64,000 bases of DNA from an uncultured Bacilli bacterium (GCA_934096585.1 CAKOMG010000001.1:124001-188000); one strand, 5' to 3'. Shown: positions 8,732 to 17,549, numbered from the stretch's first letter. The notes: generated by a model not told the origin, from the sequence alone. Program-made: numbers and translations.

Positions 8732-9439
8732 CTAACAAAACATTAAATTATTTAACAAGCATTCTGTATTTTCTAAGTTACAAAAAGCAATCAAACATTC
8801 TTTTTCGATTTTCTTATTACTTTCATAAATAAATACTTTATTCGGCTTATAGCAGTTAATATACTTCATAGAATTAACTGTTGATACTAAAACTTGATTA
8901 TATACTTTAAATGAATCTTTAAAATATTTGTTATCTATAAAAATAATAGGTACATTTTTATATGTTGCTGTATTTCCTGTGTCTAAAAACCCTTCTACTT
9001 CAACTCTTAACTTTTCCATTTCTATTATTATTTTATATGTTTTAGTTCTAAAAATATTCTTACGTTTGGAATAAATTAACATAAGTATGCAAATAATAAA
9101 TAAAAATAATAAACCGACTATTCCTTTAATATTAAAAGATTGTAGTATTCCAATAAAAGCAAATTCTAATATATAATATAAAGATACCATTACGATATAC
9201 TTGAATTTGTTTACGAACTTTATTCCAATTAAAATAATTATGAAGCCACCACCAATTTTGACGATATTATAAACATAATAATTTGTAAAAAAAGCAAAAA
9301 GCAATGTTAATGATAAGAGTGATGAAATAATAATTCTCATCATTTTGATTTTTTCATTAAACAAAATGTAAATAAGTTCTATAAAACAATAATTTATAGC
9401 AAAATTCATAAATAAAATAACATCAACATATAAAACCAT
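8732..9439 (-). CDS. spoIIGA: SpoIIGA, pro-sigma-E processing aspartic protease
   Basis: SpoIIGA is a membrane protease that cleaves pro-SigE in the septal membrane once signalled by SpoIIR. The N-terminal part (residues about 1-125) has five hydrophobic membrane segments. The cytosolic part begins with the aspartic-protease motif FLDTGN with Asp153, equivalent to the active-site Asp of Bacillus SpoIIGA. The total length of 235 is shorter than the Bacillus protein (about 309), with the shortening spread over the loop after the membrane domain and the C-terminus. An AAGGAT ribosome binding site precedes the ATG. It sits directly upstream of sigE as in other spore formers. Confidence 0.92.
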   Translation of the reverse strand: MVLYVDVILFMNFAINYCFIELIYILFNEKIKMMRIIISSLLSLTLLFAFFTNYYVYNIVKIGGGFIIILIGIKFVNKFKYIVMVSLYYILEFAFIGILQSFNIKGIVGLLFLFIICILMLIYSKRKNIFRTKTYKIIIEMEKLRVEVEGFLDTGNTATYKNVPIIFIDNKYFKDSFKVYNQVLVSTVNSMKYINCYKPNKVFIYESNKKIEKECLIAFCNLENTECLLNNLMFC

Positions 9440-9463
9440 ACTTCTATCCTTTGCATATATTTT

Positions 9464-9492
9464 ATTATATGGTAATATAATAATTTGTCAAA
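9464..9492 (-). promoter_or_regulatory. Promoter of spoIIGA-sigE with possible Spo0A box
   Basis: On the minus strand: -35 TTGACA (9486-9491), a 16-base spacer, and -10 TATAAT (9464-9469). The plus-strand sequence TTTGTCAAA (9484-9492) over the -35 matches the Spo0A-box consensus TTTGTCRAA. This position fits Spo0A control of spoIIG in Bacillus, but the same nine bases appear at the topA promoter as part of a good -35 box, so the box is not diagnostic. No Bacillus-like 22-base spacer is seen. Confidence 0.5.
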
Positions 9493-9520
9493 AAAAAGAA
9501 AGAAAAAAATAAAATAATTT

Positions 9521-9556
9521 AAAAAAAAGTTAGACCATTTTGATCTAACTTTTTTT
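9521..9556. terminator. Bidirectional hairpin upstream of the spoIIGA promoter
   Basis: Stem GTTAGA (9529-9534)/TCTAAC (9544-9549), extended by an A-run on one side and a T-run on the other, so it can act on either strand. On the minus strand it stops read-through from the ftsZ side before the spoIIGA promoter. Confidence 0.6.
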
Positions 9557-9766
9557 ATAAATTATATTTTCAACATCAATTAGATGGTATTTTATCATCA
9601 ATAATAAAGTTATTTTACTAAATCCTTTGAAATCACGAATTTTATATTACATGTGATTGTGTTCTTAAGAGAAAAACTAAATAATTATTATTCATTATAA
9701 TACAAAATTATTGTTTATATTTGTATTTTTGACTTAAAAATTATATTAATAACTTTTAAAATTAAA
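9557..9766. other. AT-rich gap between ftsZ and the spoIIGA promoter
   Basis: About 210 bases bounded by two minus-strand terminators. In Bacillus the protease gene bpr lies near here. I see only short frames without ribosome binding sites (for example a 17-codon frame just before the 9521-9556 hairpin) and no recognisable RNA. Two successive terminators could bracket an untranslated small RNA, but no promoter is clear. Confidence 0.4.
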
Positions 9767-9790
9767 GAAAGACTCTTAAAAGAGCCTTTC
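9767..9790 (-). terminator. Intrinsic terminator after ftsZ
   Basis: On the minus strand GAAAGGCTC pairs with GAGTCTTTC (one G-U) around a TTTTAA loop, followed by TTTAATTTT. It touches the ftsZ stop codon. Confidence 0.75.
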
Positions 9791-10929
9791 TATTTAAATC
9801 TATTCTTTAGCCATTCCGGAATAGATTCGCCTTTTTCACGTTTTTTCTTTGTTGATGAATCTAGTTCAATACTATTTCCACCAACATTAATAAACGAATC
9901 ATTTCCTTGTGAAGCTTTTTGTTCTGCTTCTTGTTTTAATTGCTCTTCATCTTTCATTAAATTTTCTTGTTCTTCATTGCTATCAAAACCAGTAGCAATT
10001 ACAGTAACAATTAATTCTCCCTGTAAGTCATTATTAAATCCTGTTCCAATAACAACGTTGATTTCTGATGAAGATGCATTTCTAATCTCATTAATTACAT
10101 CATATACTTCTTGCATTGTAATATCAATATCACTTGTAATAAATACAATGGCATCAGTTGCTCCATTAATATCAATTTCAAGTAATGGACTTCTAATAGC
10201 TTTTCTTGCTGCTTCAATTGCTCTATTTGGTCCTGTTGCTACACCAATACCCATTAAAGCAGTACCTTTATTTTTCATAACAGTTTTTACATCCGCAAAG
10301 TCAACATTAATTAATCCAGGGTTAGTAACAATTTCAGCGATTCCTTGTACACCACGTCTTAATACATTATCAACTTCTCTAAATGATTCTACCATTGTTA
10401 AATTACGATCTGCAATAGTAATTAACTTATCATTTGGTACCACAACTAATGTATCTACTAATGGTTTTAATCTTTTTAAACCTTCAATAGCTTGTTGTTG
10501 TCTTTTTCTTCCTTCGAAAGTAAATGGTTTAGTAACAATACCAACAGTTAAGCAACCTAATTCTTTGGCAATTTTTGCAACTACAGGAGCAGCACCAGTT
10601 CCAGTTCCACCGCCCATACCAGCTGTAATAAATACCATATCACTACCTCTTAAGATTTCACGAATATCATCTTCTGATTCTTCAGCTGCTTGACGTCCGA
10701 TTTCAGGATCTGCACCAGCACCTAATCCTCTTGTTAATAACTTTCCGATTTGCAATCTTGTTTCAGCTTTAGAAAGGCGCAATACTTGTGCATCTGTATT
10801 TATAGCAACAAAATCAACACCACGTACATCATTTTGTATCATACGATTAACGGCATTACCACCGCCACCTCCTACGCCTACTACTTTTAAAACTGGTTGT
10901 TCATTAAAAGAATCTTGATTGTTAAACAT
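9790..10929 (-). CDS. ftsZ: FtsZ, tubulin-like cell division GTPase
   Basis: FtsZ polymerises into the cytokinetic ring on the inner face of the membrane. From ATG 10929 (MFNNQDSF) it has 379 residues. Visible features are the nucleotide-binding GVGGGGGNAVNRM segment, the tubulin signature GGGTGTGAAPVVA, the T7-loop region NVDFADVKTVM, a short variable linker, and the conserved C-terminal peptide IPEWLKNRFK that binds membrane tethers such as FtsA or SepF. GGAGGC lies seven bases before this ATG, so upstream in-frame ATGs (10944, 10947), which fall in that site, are not used. ftsA is not adjacent in this window. It has its own extended -10 promoter and its own terminator. Confidence 0.97.
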   Translation of the reverse strand: MFNNQDSFNEQPVLKVVGVGGGGGNAVNRMIQNDVRGVDFVAINTDAQVLRLSKAETRLQIGKLLTRGLGAGADPEIGRQAAEESEDDIREILRGSDMVFITAGMGGGTGTGAAPVVAKIAKELGCLTVGIVTKPFTFEGRKRQQQAIEGLKRLKPLVDTLVVVPNDKLITIADRNLTMVESFREVDNVLRRGVQGIAEIVTNPGLINVDFADVKTVMKNKGTALMGIGVATGPNRAIEAARKAIRSPLLEIDINGATDAIVFITSDIDITMQEVYDVINEIRNASSSEINVVIGTGFNNDLQGELIVTVIATGFDSNEEQENLMKDEEQLKQEAEQKASQGNDSFINVGGNSIELDSSTKKKREKGESIPEWLKNRFK

Positions 10930-10967
10930 TGTATTTGCCTCCATCATAAGGTATTTTAATATCTTAT

Positions 10968-10976
10968 ATTATACCA
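10968..10976 (-). promoter_or_regulatory. Extended -10 promoter of ftsZ
   Basis: On the minus strand TGG-TATAAT with the hexamer at 10968-10973, in the 96-base gap between murB and ftsZ. The -35 is poor (TTTATT at 17 bases). It predicts a leader of about 30 bases. Confidence 0.5.
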
Positions 10977-11025
10977 TAGAAAAGAGTAAAAATAAATAGT
11001 TTTTTTAAAAAATAAATTAATTTTT

Positions 11026-11922
11026 TTAATTTAAAATAATCCATTCACATTCTAATGCTATTTTATACTTTTCATATACTTGTTCTTTTATTAATTCAAT
11101 CAATCTTAACATGTCATCACTTTTACAATTATTCTTATTAACCAAGAAATTTGTATGCATTGTTGAAACGGCTGCATCATTTATTGTATATCCTCTTAAA
11201 CCTAATTCATCTATTAGCTTCCATACCTTTATATCATCAAAATTTTTAAATGTGGATCCCGCATTTTTCATCATAATTGGTTGCTTATCTAGTCTACTTT
11301 TTTTAATTTTATTGATAGTTAACTCAATATCTTGTTCAGCCATTCTTTTTAAACATATTTCAACTTCCAGAATAATACTATTAATATTAGATGTCCTATA
11401 ATTAAAACTAATCTTTTCTATTTTTTTGATTTTTCCTTCTTCTAACACAGTGACGCTTTTTATGTAGTTACCTATTTCATCATTAAACGCTCCTGCATTC
11501 ATCTTAACTATCCCGCCAATTGTCCCCGGAATATAAGATAGTTTTTCTAGTCCTCCTATATTTATTTTTTTGAAATAATTGATTACATCCATCAACAACA
11601 CACCACTATTGACATTTACAATCACTTTTTCACCTTGAATTATGTAACTATATTTATACTTCATTTTCTTAAAACAAATAACTATTCCATTATATCCATT
11701 AGAACTTGCCAAAACGTTACTGCCATTTCCTAAAATAAATATAGGACAATCTCTAAATTGATTATAATAATTATAAAAATTTACAAATTGTTCCAAAGAA
11801 TGCGGATAATATAACACACTAACCTTTCCACCAATTTTCAAAGTTGTGAGTTCAGAAAAAAAATGATCTGTATACACTAATCCTAATTTATTACTTTTTA
11901 TATAATCTACATACTTATTCAT
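11026..11922 (-). CDS. murB: MurB, UDP-N-acetylenolpyruvoylglucosamine reductase
   Basis: MurB is an FAD-dependent reductase that makes UDP-MurNAc in the second committed step of peptidoglycan precursor synthesis. Its 298 residues include the FAD-binding region (LGNGSNVL, residues 65-71; IPGTIGG 131-137; MNAGAFNDEIG), Arg176 of the YRTS motif, the catalytic Ser223 in NAGSTFKN and Glu291 near the C-terminus. It overlaps murG by four bases (ATGA), so the two are coupled. The murG-murB order is that of Bacillus, where divIB and ftsA come next; here ftsZ follows. Confidence 0.95.
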   Translation of the reverse strand: MNKYVDYIKSNKLGLVYTDHFFSELTTLKIGGKVSVLYYPHSLEQFVNFYNYYNQFRDCPIFILGNGSNVLASSNGYNGIVICFKKMKYKYSYIIQGEKVIVNVNSGVLLMDVINYFKKINIGGLEKLSYIPGTIGGIVKMNAGAFNDEIGNYIKSVTVLEEGKIKKIEKISFNYRTSNINSIILEVEICLKRMAEQDIELTINKIKKSRLDKQPIMMKNAGSTFKNFDDIKVWKLIDELGLRGYTINDAAVSTMHTNFLVNKNNCKSDDMLRLIELIKEQVYEKYKIALECEWIILN

Positions 11923-12986
11923 ATTATTTCTCTTATTGCCTTAATAAAATCTTCTTTCGGATTATTCGTAATTATTTTTTTAATATTATTTTCCATTTCT
12001 TTTTTATAATTATAATTATTATATAATAAGAAAATGTTTTTTAACAAAACATCTATATTTAAATCCTTTTCTTCAATCATTAAACAAGCATTATGATCTT
12101 TTAAATATAAAGCATTTTTCAATTGATGATTTTCAGTTACATTTGGTGAAGGAATTAAAATAGAGCATTTTCTTAATGCCATAATTTCATTAATTGTTGT
12201 GGCACCACTTCTTGATATTATAATACTAGCCTGGCTCATCATTGACACCAATTCATTCACAAATGGATAAATCATTAGATTTTGATAAATGGTCATTAAG
12301 TTTTGAATTTTTATAATATTTTCATTATAATATTTGTTTCCTGTAATTAATGTTATCTTAATATCTTTCAATTTTTCAATGTTATTAAGTATTATTTCGT
12401 TAATTTTTTTACTTCCTAAACTACCACCAATAATTAATAAATTATTATAATTATCTTTAGACATATAATTTAAAAGAACTTCAGTATAACGCGGATTCCC
12501 TATTATTTTAATATTATTTCCTTTCAAAGAGTCAATAGGGAATGAAAGCAATAATTTATTTGCTTTTTTATAAACAAGCTTATTTGCCAAACCTAAAACA
12601 CTATTTTGCTCATGAATTATTGTTTTAATTTTTTTCATTTGCGCAATATGAATAGCAACTCCACTAATATATCCACCCATACCAATTACTAGTACAGGTT
12701 TATATTCTTTATATATTTGTTTTATTCTTTTTCTTAAACCTAAATACTTTAAAAAGACAATTATATTTTTTAATAGATGTTTTCTATTTACTCCATCCAT
12801 ATCTAAAAAATAAAGATCTTGAAATAAATCATTTAACTCATTATCTAATAAATATTGCTTTTCTATACCTTTTTTGGTTCCAATATAAATAAAAATATAT
12901 TCTTTTTGTAATTCTTTAATAATAGGAATAATTGGCAAAACATGTCCTAGAGTTCCTCCTCCAGTTATTATTATTACTTCTTTCAT
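11919..12986 (-). CDS. murG: MurG, lipid II synthase (GlcNAc transferase)
   Basis: MurG transfers GlcNAc from UDP-GlcNAc to lipid I at the cytoplasmic membrane surface, giving lipid II. It has 355 residues. The N-terminal glycine-rich loop is GGGTLGHVLP; family members read GGTGGH, so one Gly is Leu here. The acceptor-side segment GMGGYISG and HEQNSVLGLAN and the donor-site region (ISRSGATTINEIMALRK, SPNVTENHQLKNA) are well kept. AGGTGAG lies five bases before the ATG. It starts the murG-murB unit, divergent from the M18 aminopeptidase gene. It ends in TGA, which shows that UGA is a stop in this organism. Confidence 0.95.
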   Translation of the reverse strand: MKEVIIITGGGTLGHVLPIIPIIKELQKEYIFIYIGTKKGIEKQYLLDNELNDLFQDLYFLDMDGVNRKHLLKNIIVFLKYLGLRKRIKQIYKEYKPVLVIGMGGYISGVAIHIAQMKKIKTIIHEQNSVLGLANKLVYKKANKLLLSFPIDSLKGNNIKIIGNPRYTEVLLNYMSKDNYNNLLIIGGSLGSKKINEIILNNIEKLKDIKITLITGNKYYNENIIKIQNLMTIYQNLMIYPFVNELVSMMSQASIIISRSGATTINEIMALRKCSILIPSPNVTENHQLKNALYLKDHNACLMIEEKDLNIDVLLKNIFLLYNNYNYKKEMENNIKKIITNNPKEDFIKAIREII

Positions 12987-13083
12987 TTATCTCACCTACA
13001 TATAATTTTATGCATTATGCTTACCTATTAAAACTTTTTCATAAAAAAATTTTATTATTTTTATAATAGTTTTTATAAATATA

Positions 13084-13092
13084 TGATATAAT
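13084..13092 (+). promoter_or_regulatory. Extended -10 promoter of the M18 aminopeptidase gene
   Basis: TGA-TATAAT with the hexamer at 13087-13092 and no good -35 box. The predicted start is near 13099, leaving a leader of under 20 bases that holds AAGGAG before ATG 13118. Confidence 0.5.
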
Positions 13093-13117
13093 AATAGCTA
13101 TGAAAGGAGTGATATTT

Positions 13118-14485
13118 ATGTACGCAAAAAATGCGTGGAAAAAATACACAGAAGGCAATATTAATGATGTAATGGCCTTCAATGAAGAATACAAAAAATT
13201 TATTACAAATGGAAAAACTGAAAGACTATGCGTAAAACAAGCTATTGTCGCTGCAGAAGCAAACGGATTTAAAGAGATTAATTCCTTCAAATCTTTAAAA
13301 ACAGGAGACAAAGTTTATGTAACTAACAAAGATAAAAACTTTGCTGCATTCGTAATTGGAAAACAACCCATTGAAAATGGATTAAGAGTTTTAGGTGCAC
13401 ATATTGACTCACCTAGAATTGATGTAAAACAAAATCCTTTATATGAATCACGTGACTTCGCTTTACTAGATACACACTATTATGGTGGAATCAAAAAATA
13501 TCAATGGGTAACAATACCTCTAGCAATTTATGGAGTTGTTTGTAAAAAAGATGGTAGTGTTATTAATGTTGCTATTGGCGACAACGAAAATGATCCAATT
13601 GTTGGAATAAGTGATTTATTAATTCATTTATCCCAAGATCAAATGCAAAAAAATGGAGCAAAAGTAATTGAAGGTGAAGATTTGGATGTCACTTTAGGCA
13701 GTATGCCTCTTGCTTCTGAAGAAAAAGATGCAGTGAAAGCTAATGTTTTAAAACTTTTAAAAGAAAAATATGATTTTGATGAAGAAGATTTCTTAAGTGC
13801 AGAGCTTGAAATTGTTCCTGCTGGTGCAGCTAGAGATTATGGTCTAGATCGCAGTATGGTTGCCGGATATGGACATGATGATAGAGTTTGTGCTTACACT
13901 TCTTTACGTGCTGTTCTTGATACTCCAGTATCTGAATATACAACTTGTGCAATATTAGTTGATAAAGAAGAAATTGGCTCTGTTGGTGCAACAGGGGCAC
14001 AATCTAAATTCTTTGAAAATGTAATTGCGGAATTAATCAATTTAACAACTGATTATTCTGATTTAAAAGTTCGTCATGCTATGGAAAAAACAAAAATGTT
14101 ATCTAGTGATGTTTCAGCAGGATTTGATCCTCTATATGCAAGTGTAAATGATGCTAAAAATGCAGCATACTTGGGAAATGGTATTTGTTTCAATAAATAT
14201 ACTGGTTCAAGAGGAAAAGGTGGATGTAATGATGCTATGCCAGAATTTTTCGCTGAAATTAGAAAAGTTATGGACGAAAGTAATATCAATTTTCAAACTG
14301 CAGAGCTTGGAAAAGTTGATCAAGGTGGCGGAGGCACAATTGCTTATATTTTAGGAAACTATAATATGAATGTAATTGATGCAGGCGTTCCCGTTTTAAA
14401 TATGCATGCACCAATGGAAATTGTTTCTAAAGTAGATGTGTATGAAGCATATTTGGCTTATAAGGCATTTATTAATAAAATTTAA
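13118..14485 (+). CDS. M18-family zinc aminopeptidase
   Basis: This is a dinuclear zinc aminopeptidase of family M18 (aminopeptidase I type), which trims N-terminal, often acidic, residues from peptides in the cytosol. From ATG 13118 it has 455 residues. Metal-ligand motifs are visible: LGAHIDSPRID, then AGYGHDDRVCAYTS, VDKEEIGSVGATG and, at the C-terminus, VPVLNMHAPMEIVSKVD. The start is set by AAGGAG eight bases upstream; an ATG at 13100 lies within the probable leader and has no ribosome binding site. It is one of only three plus-strand genes, is monocistronic, and is closed by a strong terminator. Confidence 0.93.
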   Translation: MYAKNAWKKYTEGNINDVMAFNEEYKKFITNGKTERLCVKQAIVAAEANGFKEINSFKSLKTGDKVYVTNKDKNFAAFVIGKQPIENGLRVLGAHIDSPRIDVKQNPLYESRDFALLDTHYYGGIKKYQWVTIPLAIYGVVCKKDGSVINVAIGDNENDPIVGISDLLIHLSQDQMQKNGAKVIEGEDLDVTLGSMPLASEEKDAVKANVLKLLKEKYDFDEEDFLSAELEIVPAGAARDYGLDRSMVAGYGHDDRVCAYTSLRAVLDTPVSEYTTCAILVDKEEIGSVGATGAQSKFFENVIAELINLTTDYSDLKVRHAMEKTKMLSSDVSAGFDPLYASVNDAKNAAYLGNGICFNKYTGSRGKGGCNDAMPEFFAEIRKVMDESNINFQTAELGKVDQGGGGTIAYILGNYNMNVIDAGVPVLNMHAPMEIVSKVDVYEAYLAYKAFINKI

Positions 14486-14510
14486 AAAGCTGTATAATTA
14501 TACAGCTTTT
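14485..14510 (+). terminator. Intrinsic terminator of the M18 gene
   Basis: Perfect 26-base palindrome (arms AAAAGCTGTAT and ATACAGCTTTT around AATT) running into a T-stretch. Confidence 0.85.
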
Positions 14511-14654
14511 TTATTTATCAATATATTTTACTTTTTATCTCTTCTTTGATTAATTTGAAAAAGTCAACAGTTAATATAATCACTTACTTTAATTTTTAGG
14601 AATATTAATATATAATTTTTTTCCTAACAAATTAATAATTAAAATATTTATATC

Positions 14655-14688
14655 AATCCTACATACTTTCTTTTCATATGATAGGATT
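14655..14688 (-). terminator. Possible weak terminator after the flavodoxin gene
   Basis: Inverted repeat AATCCTA (14655-14661)/TAGGATT (14682-14688), extended by CATA/TATG with a one-base bulge. The minus-strand tail (GATATAAATATTTT) is only moderately U-rich. Confidence 0.4.
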
Positions 14689-14712
14689 CTATATTTACTA
14701 ATAAATATTCCT

Positions 14713-15228
14713 TTATTCTAATGATTTTTTTACCCATCTCTCAATTACTGATCGTAATTCAGACGATTTAGATCCTTGTATAGATAATCCTTTTTTAAAC
14801 TCAACATTCTTAAACTCATTTTGTAAGTCTTTTTCACTATCTCCCATACCACTTCCTTCATTTGTACAGAAAGGAATTAGTATTTTTCCACTTAAATCAT
14901 AATGTTCTAAAAATGCAAAGACAGCCATTGGTGCTGTTCCCCACCAATTAGGATATCCCACAAAAATCTTATCATATTGATCAATGGAATCAATATATTT
15001 TTTTAAAGCTGGTCTTTCCTTATTGTTTAACTCATTTTTTGCTTCAACTATGCACTCATGATAATTATCACTATAAGGTTTTATAGTTTCTATTTCGAAT
15101 ATATCACTATTTGTTATTTTTTGAATTGTTTCTGCAACTATTTCTGTATTACCTTTTTTTAAGAACTTAATTCCTCCATTATAATAATTTTCACCTTTTC
15201 TCGAAAAATAAACAATTAAACTCTTCAT
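14713..15228 (-). CDS. Flavodoxin-like FMN protein
   Basis: A 171-residue flavodoxin-fold protein. The N-terminal phosphate loop region is IVYFSRKGENYYNGG...GNTEIVAE, the middle segment is KIFVGYPNWWGTAPMAVFAFLE, and the third FMN contact is PFCTNEGSGMGDSEKD, as in the long-insert flavodoxins found in gut Bacillota. It is cytosolic and probably an electron carrier or quinone/nitro-type reductase; the substrate is unknown. AAGGAG precedes the ATG. It is the last gene of the ABC exporter-MarR operon, which suggests a role in an oxidative or xenobiotic stress response controlled by that MarR protein. Confidence 0.85.
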   Translation of the reverse strand: MKSLIVYFSRKGENYYNGGIKFLKKGNTEIVAETIQKITNSDIFEIETIKPYSDNYHECIVEAKNELNNKERPALKKYIDSIDQYDKIFVGYPNWWGTAPMAVFAFLEHYDLSGKILIPFCTNEGSGMGDSEKDLQNEFKNVEFKKGLSIQGSKSSELRSVIERWVKKSLE

Positions 15229-15239
15229 AATTAACTCCT

Positions 15240-15665
15240 TTATTTATGTATTTCTTTAATTGATAATTTATACGACTTTTCTATAGAAGAAAAATATTTT
15301 TTCTTTTCTTCTTCGTTAAAGACTTTAGTTATAATATTTATCCATTCCTCTTCGCATTCAATAATTTTAAAATAAATATCCTCAAGTGCTTTTGTTGGAT
15401 ATAATTCACATATTCTTCGATCTTTTTCATCTTTTTTCTTAATTATCAATTTCTTATCTTCGAGATAATCAAGAACTCTTGTTGTATTGCTAGGATGAAC
15501 ATGAACAATATTTTTTAAATAATCTCTCGTTATTCCTGGATTCTCATATATCTTTTTAATAAAAGTATAATGATAACAACTGATTCCATAGTCTTCTAAT
15601 TTTTTATCTAAAAACTCATTGCCATGCTTTGTTAAAACATGAAGCATTATAAATACATTATCCAT
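15240..15665 (-). CDS. MarR-family transcriptional regulator
   Basis: A 141-residue winged-helix regulator. Recognition-helix region ITRDYLKNIVHVHPSNTTRVLDYLEDKKLI is followed by the wing KKKDEKDRRICELYPT, matching the MarR DxR signature. Its ATG lies within the last codons of the ABC transporter gene (8-base overlap, GGTGA as ribosome binding site), and flavodoxin follows by 11 bases. By family precedent it would repress its own operon until a small ligand or oxidant releases it; a perfect ATTGCA-TT-TGCAAT palindrome over the operon's -35 box is the likely operator. Confidence 0.88.
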   Translation of the reverse strand: MDNVFIMLHVLTKHGNEFLDKKLEDYGISCYHYTFIKKIYENPGITRDYLKNIVHVHPSNTTRVLDYLEDKKLIIKKKDEKDRRICELYPTKALEDIYFKIIECEEEWINIITKVFNEEEKKKYFSSIEKSYKLSIKEIHK

Positions 15666-17421
15666 CTACTTCACCATCACTAAGTTCTTGATTTAAATAC
15701 TCAATTTCACTTGTTCGAAACTGCAAATTATATAAGTGAGCATAAATACCATTTATTGATAATAATTCTTCATGTGTTCCTTGCTCTTTAATTCTACCAT
15801 TATTTATTACTACAATTTCATCTGCTGTTTTAATAGTTGAAAGACGATGGGCCACAACTAATGTCGTCCTACCTTTACATAATTCATCTAAAGCATTTTG
15901 TATCAATATCTCTGTAGTGTTGTCTAAAGCACTTGTAGCTTCATCTAATATTAATATTGATGGATTTTTTAAAAACACTCTTGCAATTGATAATCTTTGC
16001 TTTTGACCGCCACTTAATTTAACACCACGTTCACCAATTTGAGTGTCATAGCCCTTAGGAAGAGATGTAATATAATCATGAATATTTGCTCTTTTAGCTG
16101 CTTCTACTACTTCTTCATTGGAAGCATTTAAATTTCCATATAAAATATTATCTTTAATTGAGCCATTAAATAAAAAGACATCTTGTTGAACAATTCCTAT
16201 ATTTTTTCTTAATGACTCTAATGTAACATTATTAATGTTTTGATTATCAATATAAATACTTCCTTCTTCATTTAAATAAAATCTTGGAAGTAAATGACAT
16301 ATTGTTGTTTTTCCTCCTCCTGAAGGACCAACAAGTGCCAATTTCTTTCCACCTGCAATATGTAAATTAATATCATTTAGAACTTCTTTAGAATCATTAT
16401 ATTTAAAACTGACATGTTCAAATAAAATTTCACCATTAGTTACTTTTAAAGGTTTAGAATTTTCATTTTCTACTTCCTCTTTTTCATCTAATATTTCCAT
16501 AAAGCGTTTAAAGCCTGTGCTTCCTTCTTCTAATTGTTCAACAAATGTAATTAAAGTCGTAATAGGTGAAATGAACAAATTGACACTAACAATAAACGTT
16601 GAATAATCGCCAAATGTAATATCACCTTTAGCAAGAAATATACCCCCCGCAATTAAAACAATAACGTTAAAAATATCAGTTACAAATGATGTTGAAGAAT
16701 TAAATTGTCCCATTGCTTTATACGACTTTCTTCGTGCTTCTACATACATATTATTGCCTTCATTAAATTTTTCTAACTCTTTTTTACTATTTGTGAAAGC
16801 CTTAGTAACTCTTATACCAGAAATACTACTCTCAATCGCACCATTAATGATAGCAACACTTTTTCGACTTTCCATAAATGCATGGCGCATACGTTTCTTT
16901 AAAATAATCGAAATGATCACTAAAATCGGTATACATGCAAATATAATTAAAGTCAAATGATATTCAATTGTACATAAATATATGAATGAACCGATTATCA
17001 TTATTCCACAAATGAATATATTTTCTGGACCATGATGAGCAAGTTCACTTACATCTTGCAAATCATTAGTCATCCTTGTCATTATTTTACCTGTTTCATG
17101 ATTGTCATAATAAGAGTAAGGTAATTTTTGAAGTTTAGTAAATAAATCAATTCTCATTTGTGCTTGCATTTTTATACCAATCATATGACCATAATATTGT
17201 ACAAAGTATTTAAGCAACATTCTAATTACATACAGTAACAATAATATTATTCCAAACATAATAATAAATTGGATATTCACATTTGGAATCCAATCATTTA
17301 ACATTTTTCTAGTTATAATTGGGTATCCAAGTCCAATAACTGCAATCATTAAAGAAGCAAGCATATCCAATGAAAACATAAACTTATGCGGCTTATAGTA
17401 ACTAATAAACTTTTTTAACAT
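15658..17421 (-). CDS. ABC exporter, fused membrane and ATPase domains (MsbA/LmrA type)
   Basis: A half-transporter of 587 residues that would dimerise in the membrane and export lipids, drugs or peptides. Six hydrophobic segments occupy roughly residues 1-310. The nucleotide-binding domain has Walker A GPSGGGKTT (near residue 370), a Q-loop (NIGIVQQDVFLFNG), the signature LSGGQKQR, Walker B ILILDEATSALD and the H-loop AHRLST. Only one half-transporter is encoded, so it is probably a homodimer. GGAGAG precedes the ATG. The MarR partner and its operator suggest inducible drug or stress export; the substrate is not predictable. Confidence 0.92.
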   Translation of the reverse strand: MLKKFISYYKPHKFMFSLDMLASLMIAVIGLGYPIITRKMLNDWIPNVNIQFIIMFGIILLLLYVIRMLLKYFVQYYGHMIGIKMQAQMRIDLFTKLQKLPYSYYDNHETGKIMTRMTNDLQDVSELAHHGPENIFICGIMIIGSFIYLCTIEYHLTLIIFACIPILVIISIILKKRMRHAFMESRKSVAIINGAIESSISGIRVTKAFTNSKKELEKFNEGNNMYVEARRKSYKAMGQFNSSTSFVTDIFNVIVLIAGGIFLAKGDITFGDYSTFIVSVNLFISPITTLITFVEQLEEGSTGFKRFMEILDEKEEVENENSKPLKVTNGEILFEHVSFKYNDSKEVLNDINLHIAGGKKLALVGPSGGGKTTICHLLPRFYLNEEGSIYIDNQNINNVTLESLRKNIGIVQQDVFLFNGSIKDNILYGNLNASNEEVVEAAKRANIHDYITSLPKGYDTQIGERGVKLSGGQKQRLSIARVFLKNPSILILDEATSALDNTTEILIQNALDELCKGRTTLVVAHRLSTIKTADEIVVINNGRIKEQGTHEELLSINGIYAHLYNLQFRTSEIEYLNQELSDGEVDG

Positions 17422-17442
17422 CTTCTTCTCTCCACTTTCATA

Positions 17443-17472
17443 ATTATATCAAAAACAAATTGCATTTGCAAT
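17443..17472 (-). promoter_or_regulatory. Promoter with MarR-type operator for ABC-MarR-flavodoxin
   Basis: On the minus strand: -35 TTGCAA (17466-17471), a 17-base spacer, and -10 TATAAT (17443-17448) with TGA before it. The 14-base sequence ATTGCATTTGCAAT (17459-17472) is a perfect inverted repeat (ATTGCA/TGCAAT, 2-base centre) covering the -35 box. This is the expected place and size for binding by the MarR dimer encoded in the operon. Confidence 0.7.
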
Positions 17473-17549
17473 CTTTTTTTTATTTTTTTTGAAACTTTTT
17501 TGCCACTTTTTTTGTCTTATTTAGTGAATTATTTTTTTGAGGGCTTATT

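Noticed and set aside
9484..9492. TTTGTCAAA at the spoIIGA promoter read as proof of Spo0A control
   Set aside because: The same nine bases occur at the topA promoter (35208-35216), where they simply contain a consensus -35 TTGACA. The box may be real by context but is not evidence by itself, so it is kept only as a low-confidence note.
9977..10693. 238-codon open frame on the plus strand opposite ftsZ
   Set aside because: It is the antisense shadow of ftsZ; the protein is Ile/Ser/Pro-rich without a family match, and there is no ribosome binding site.
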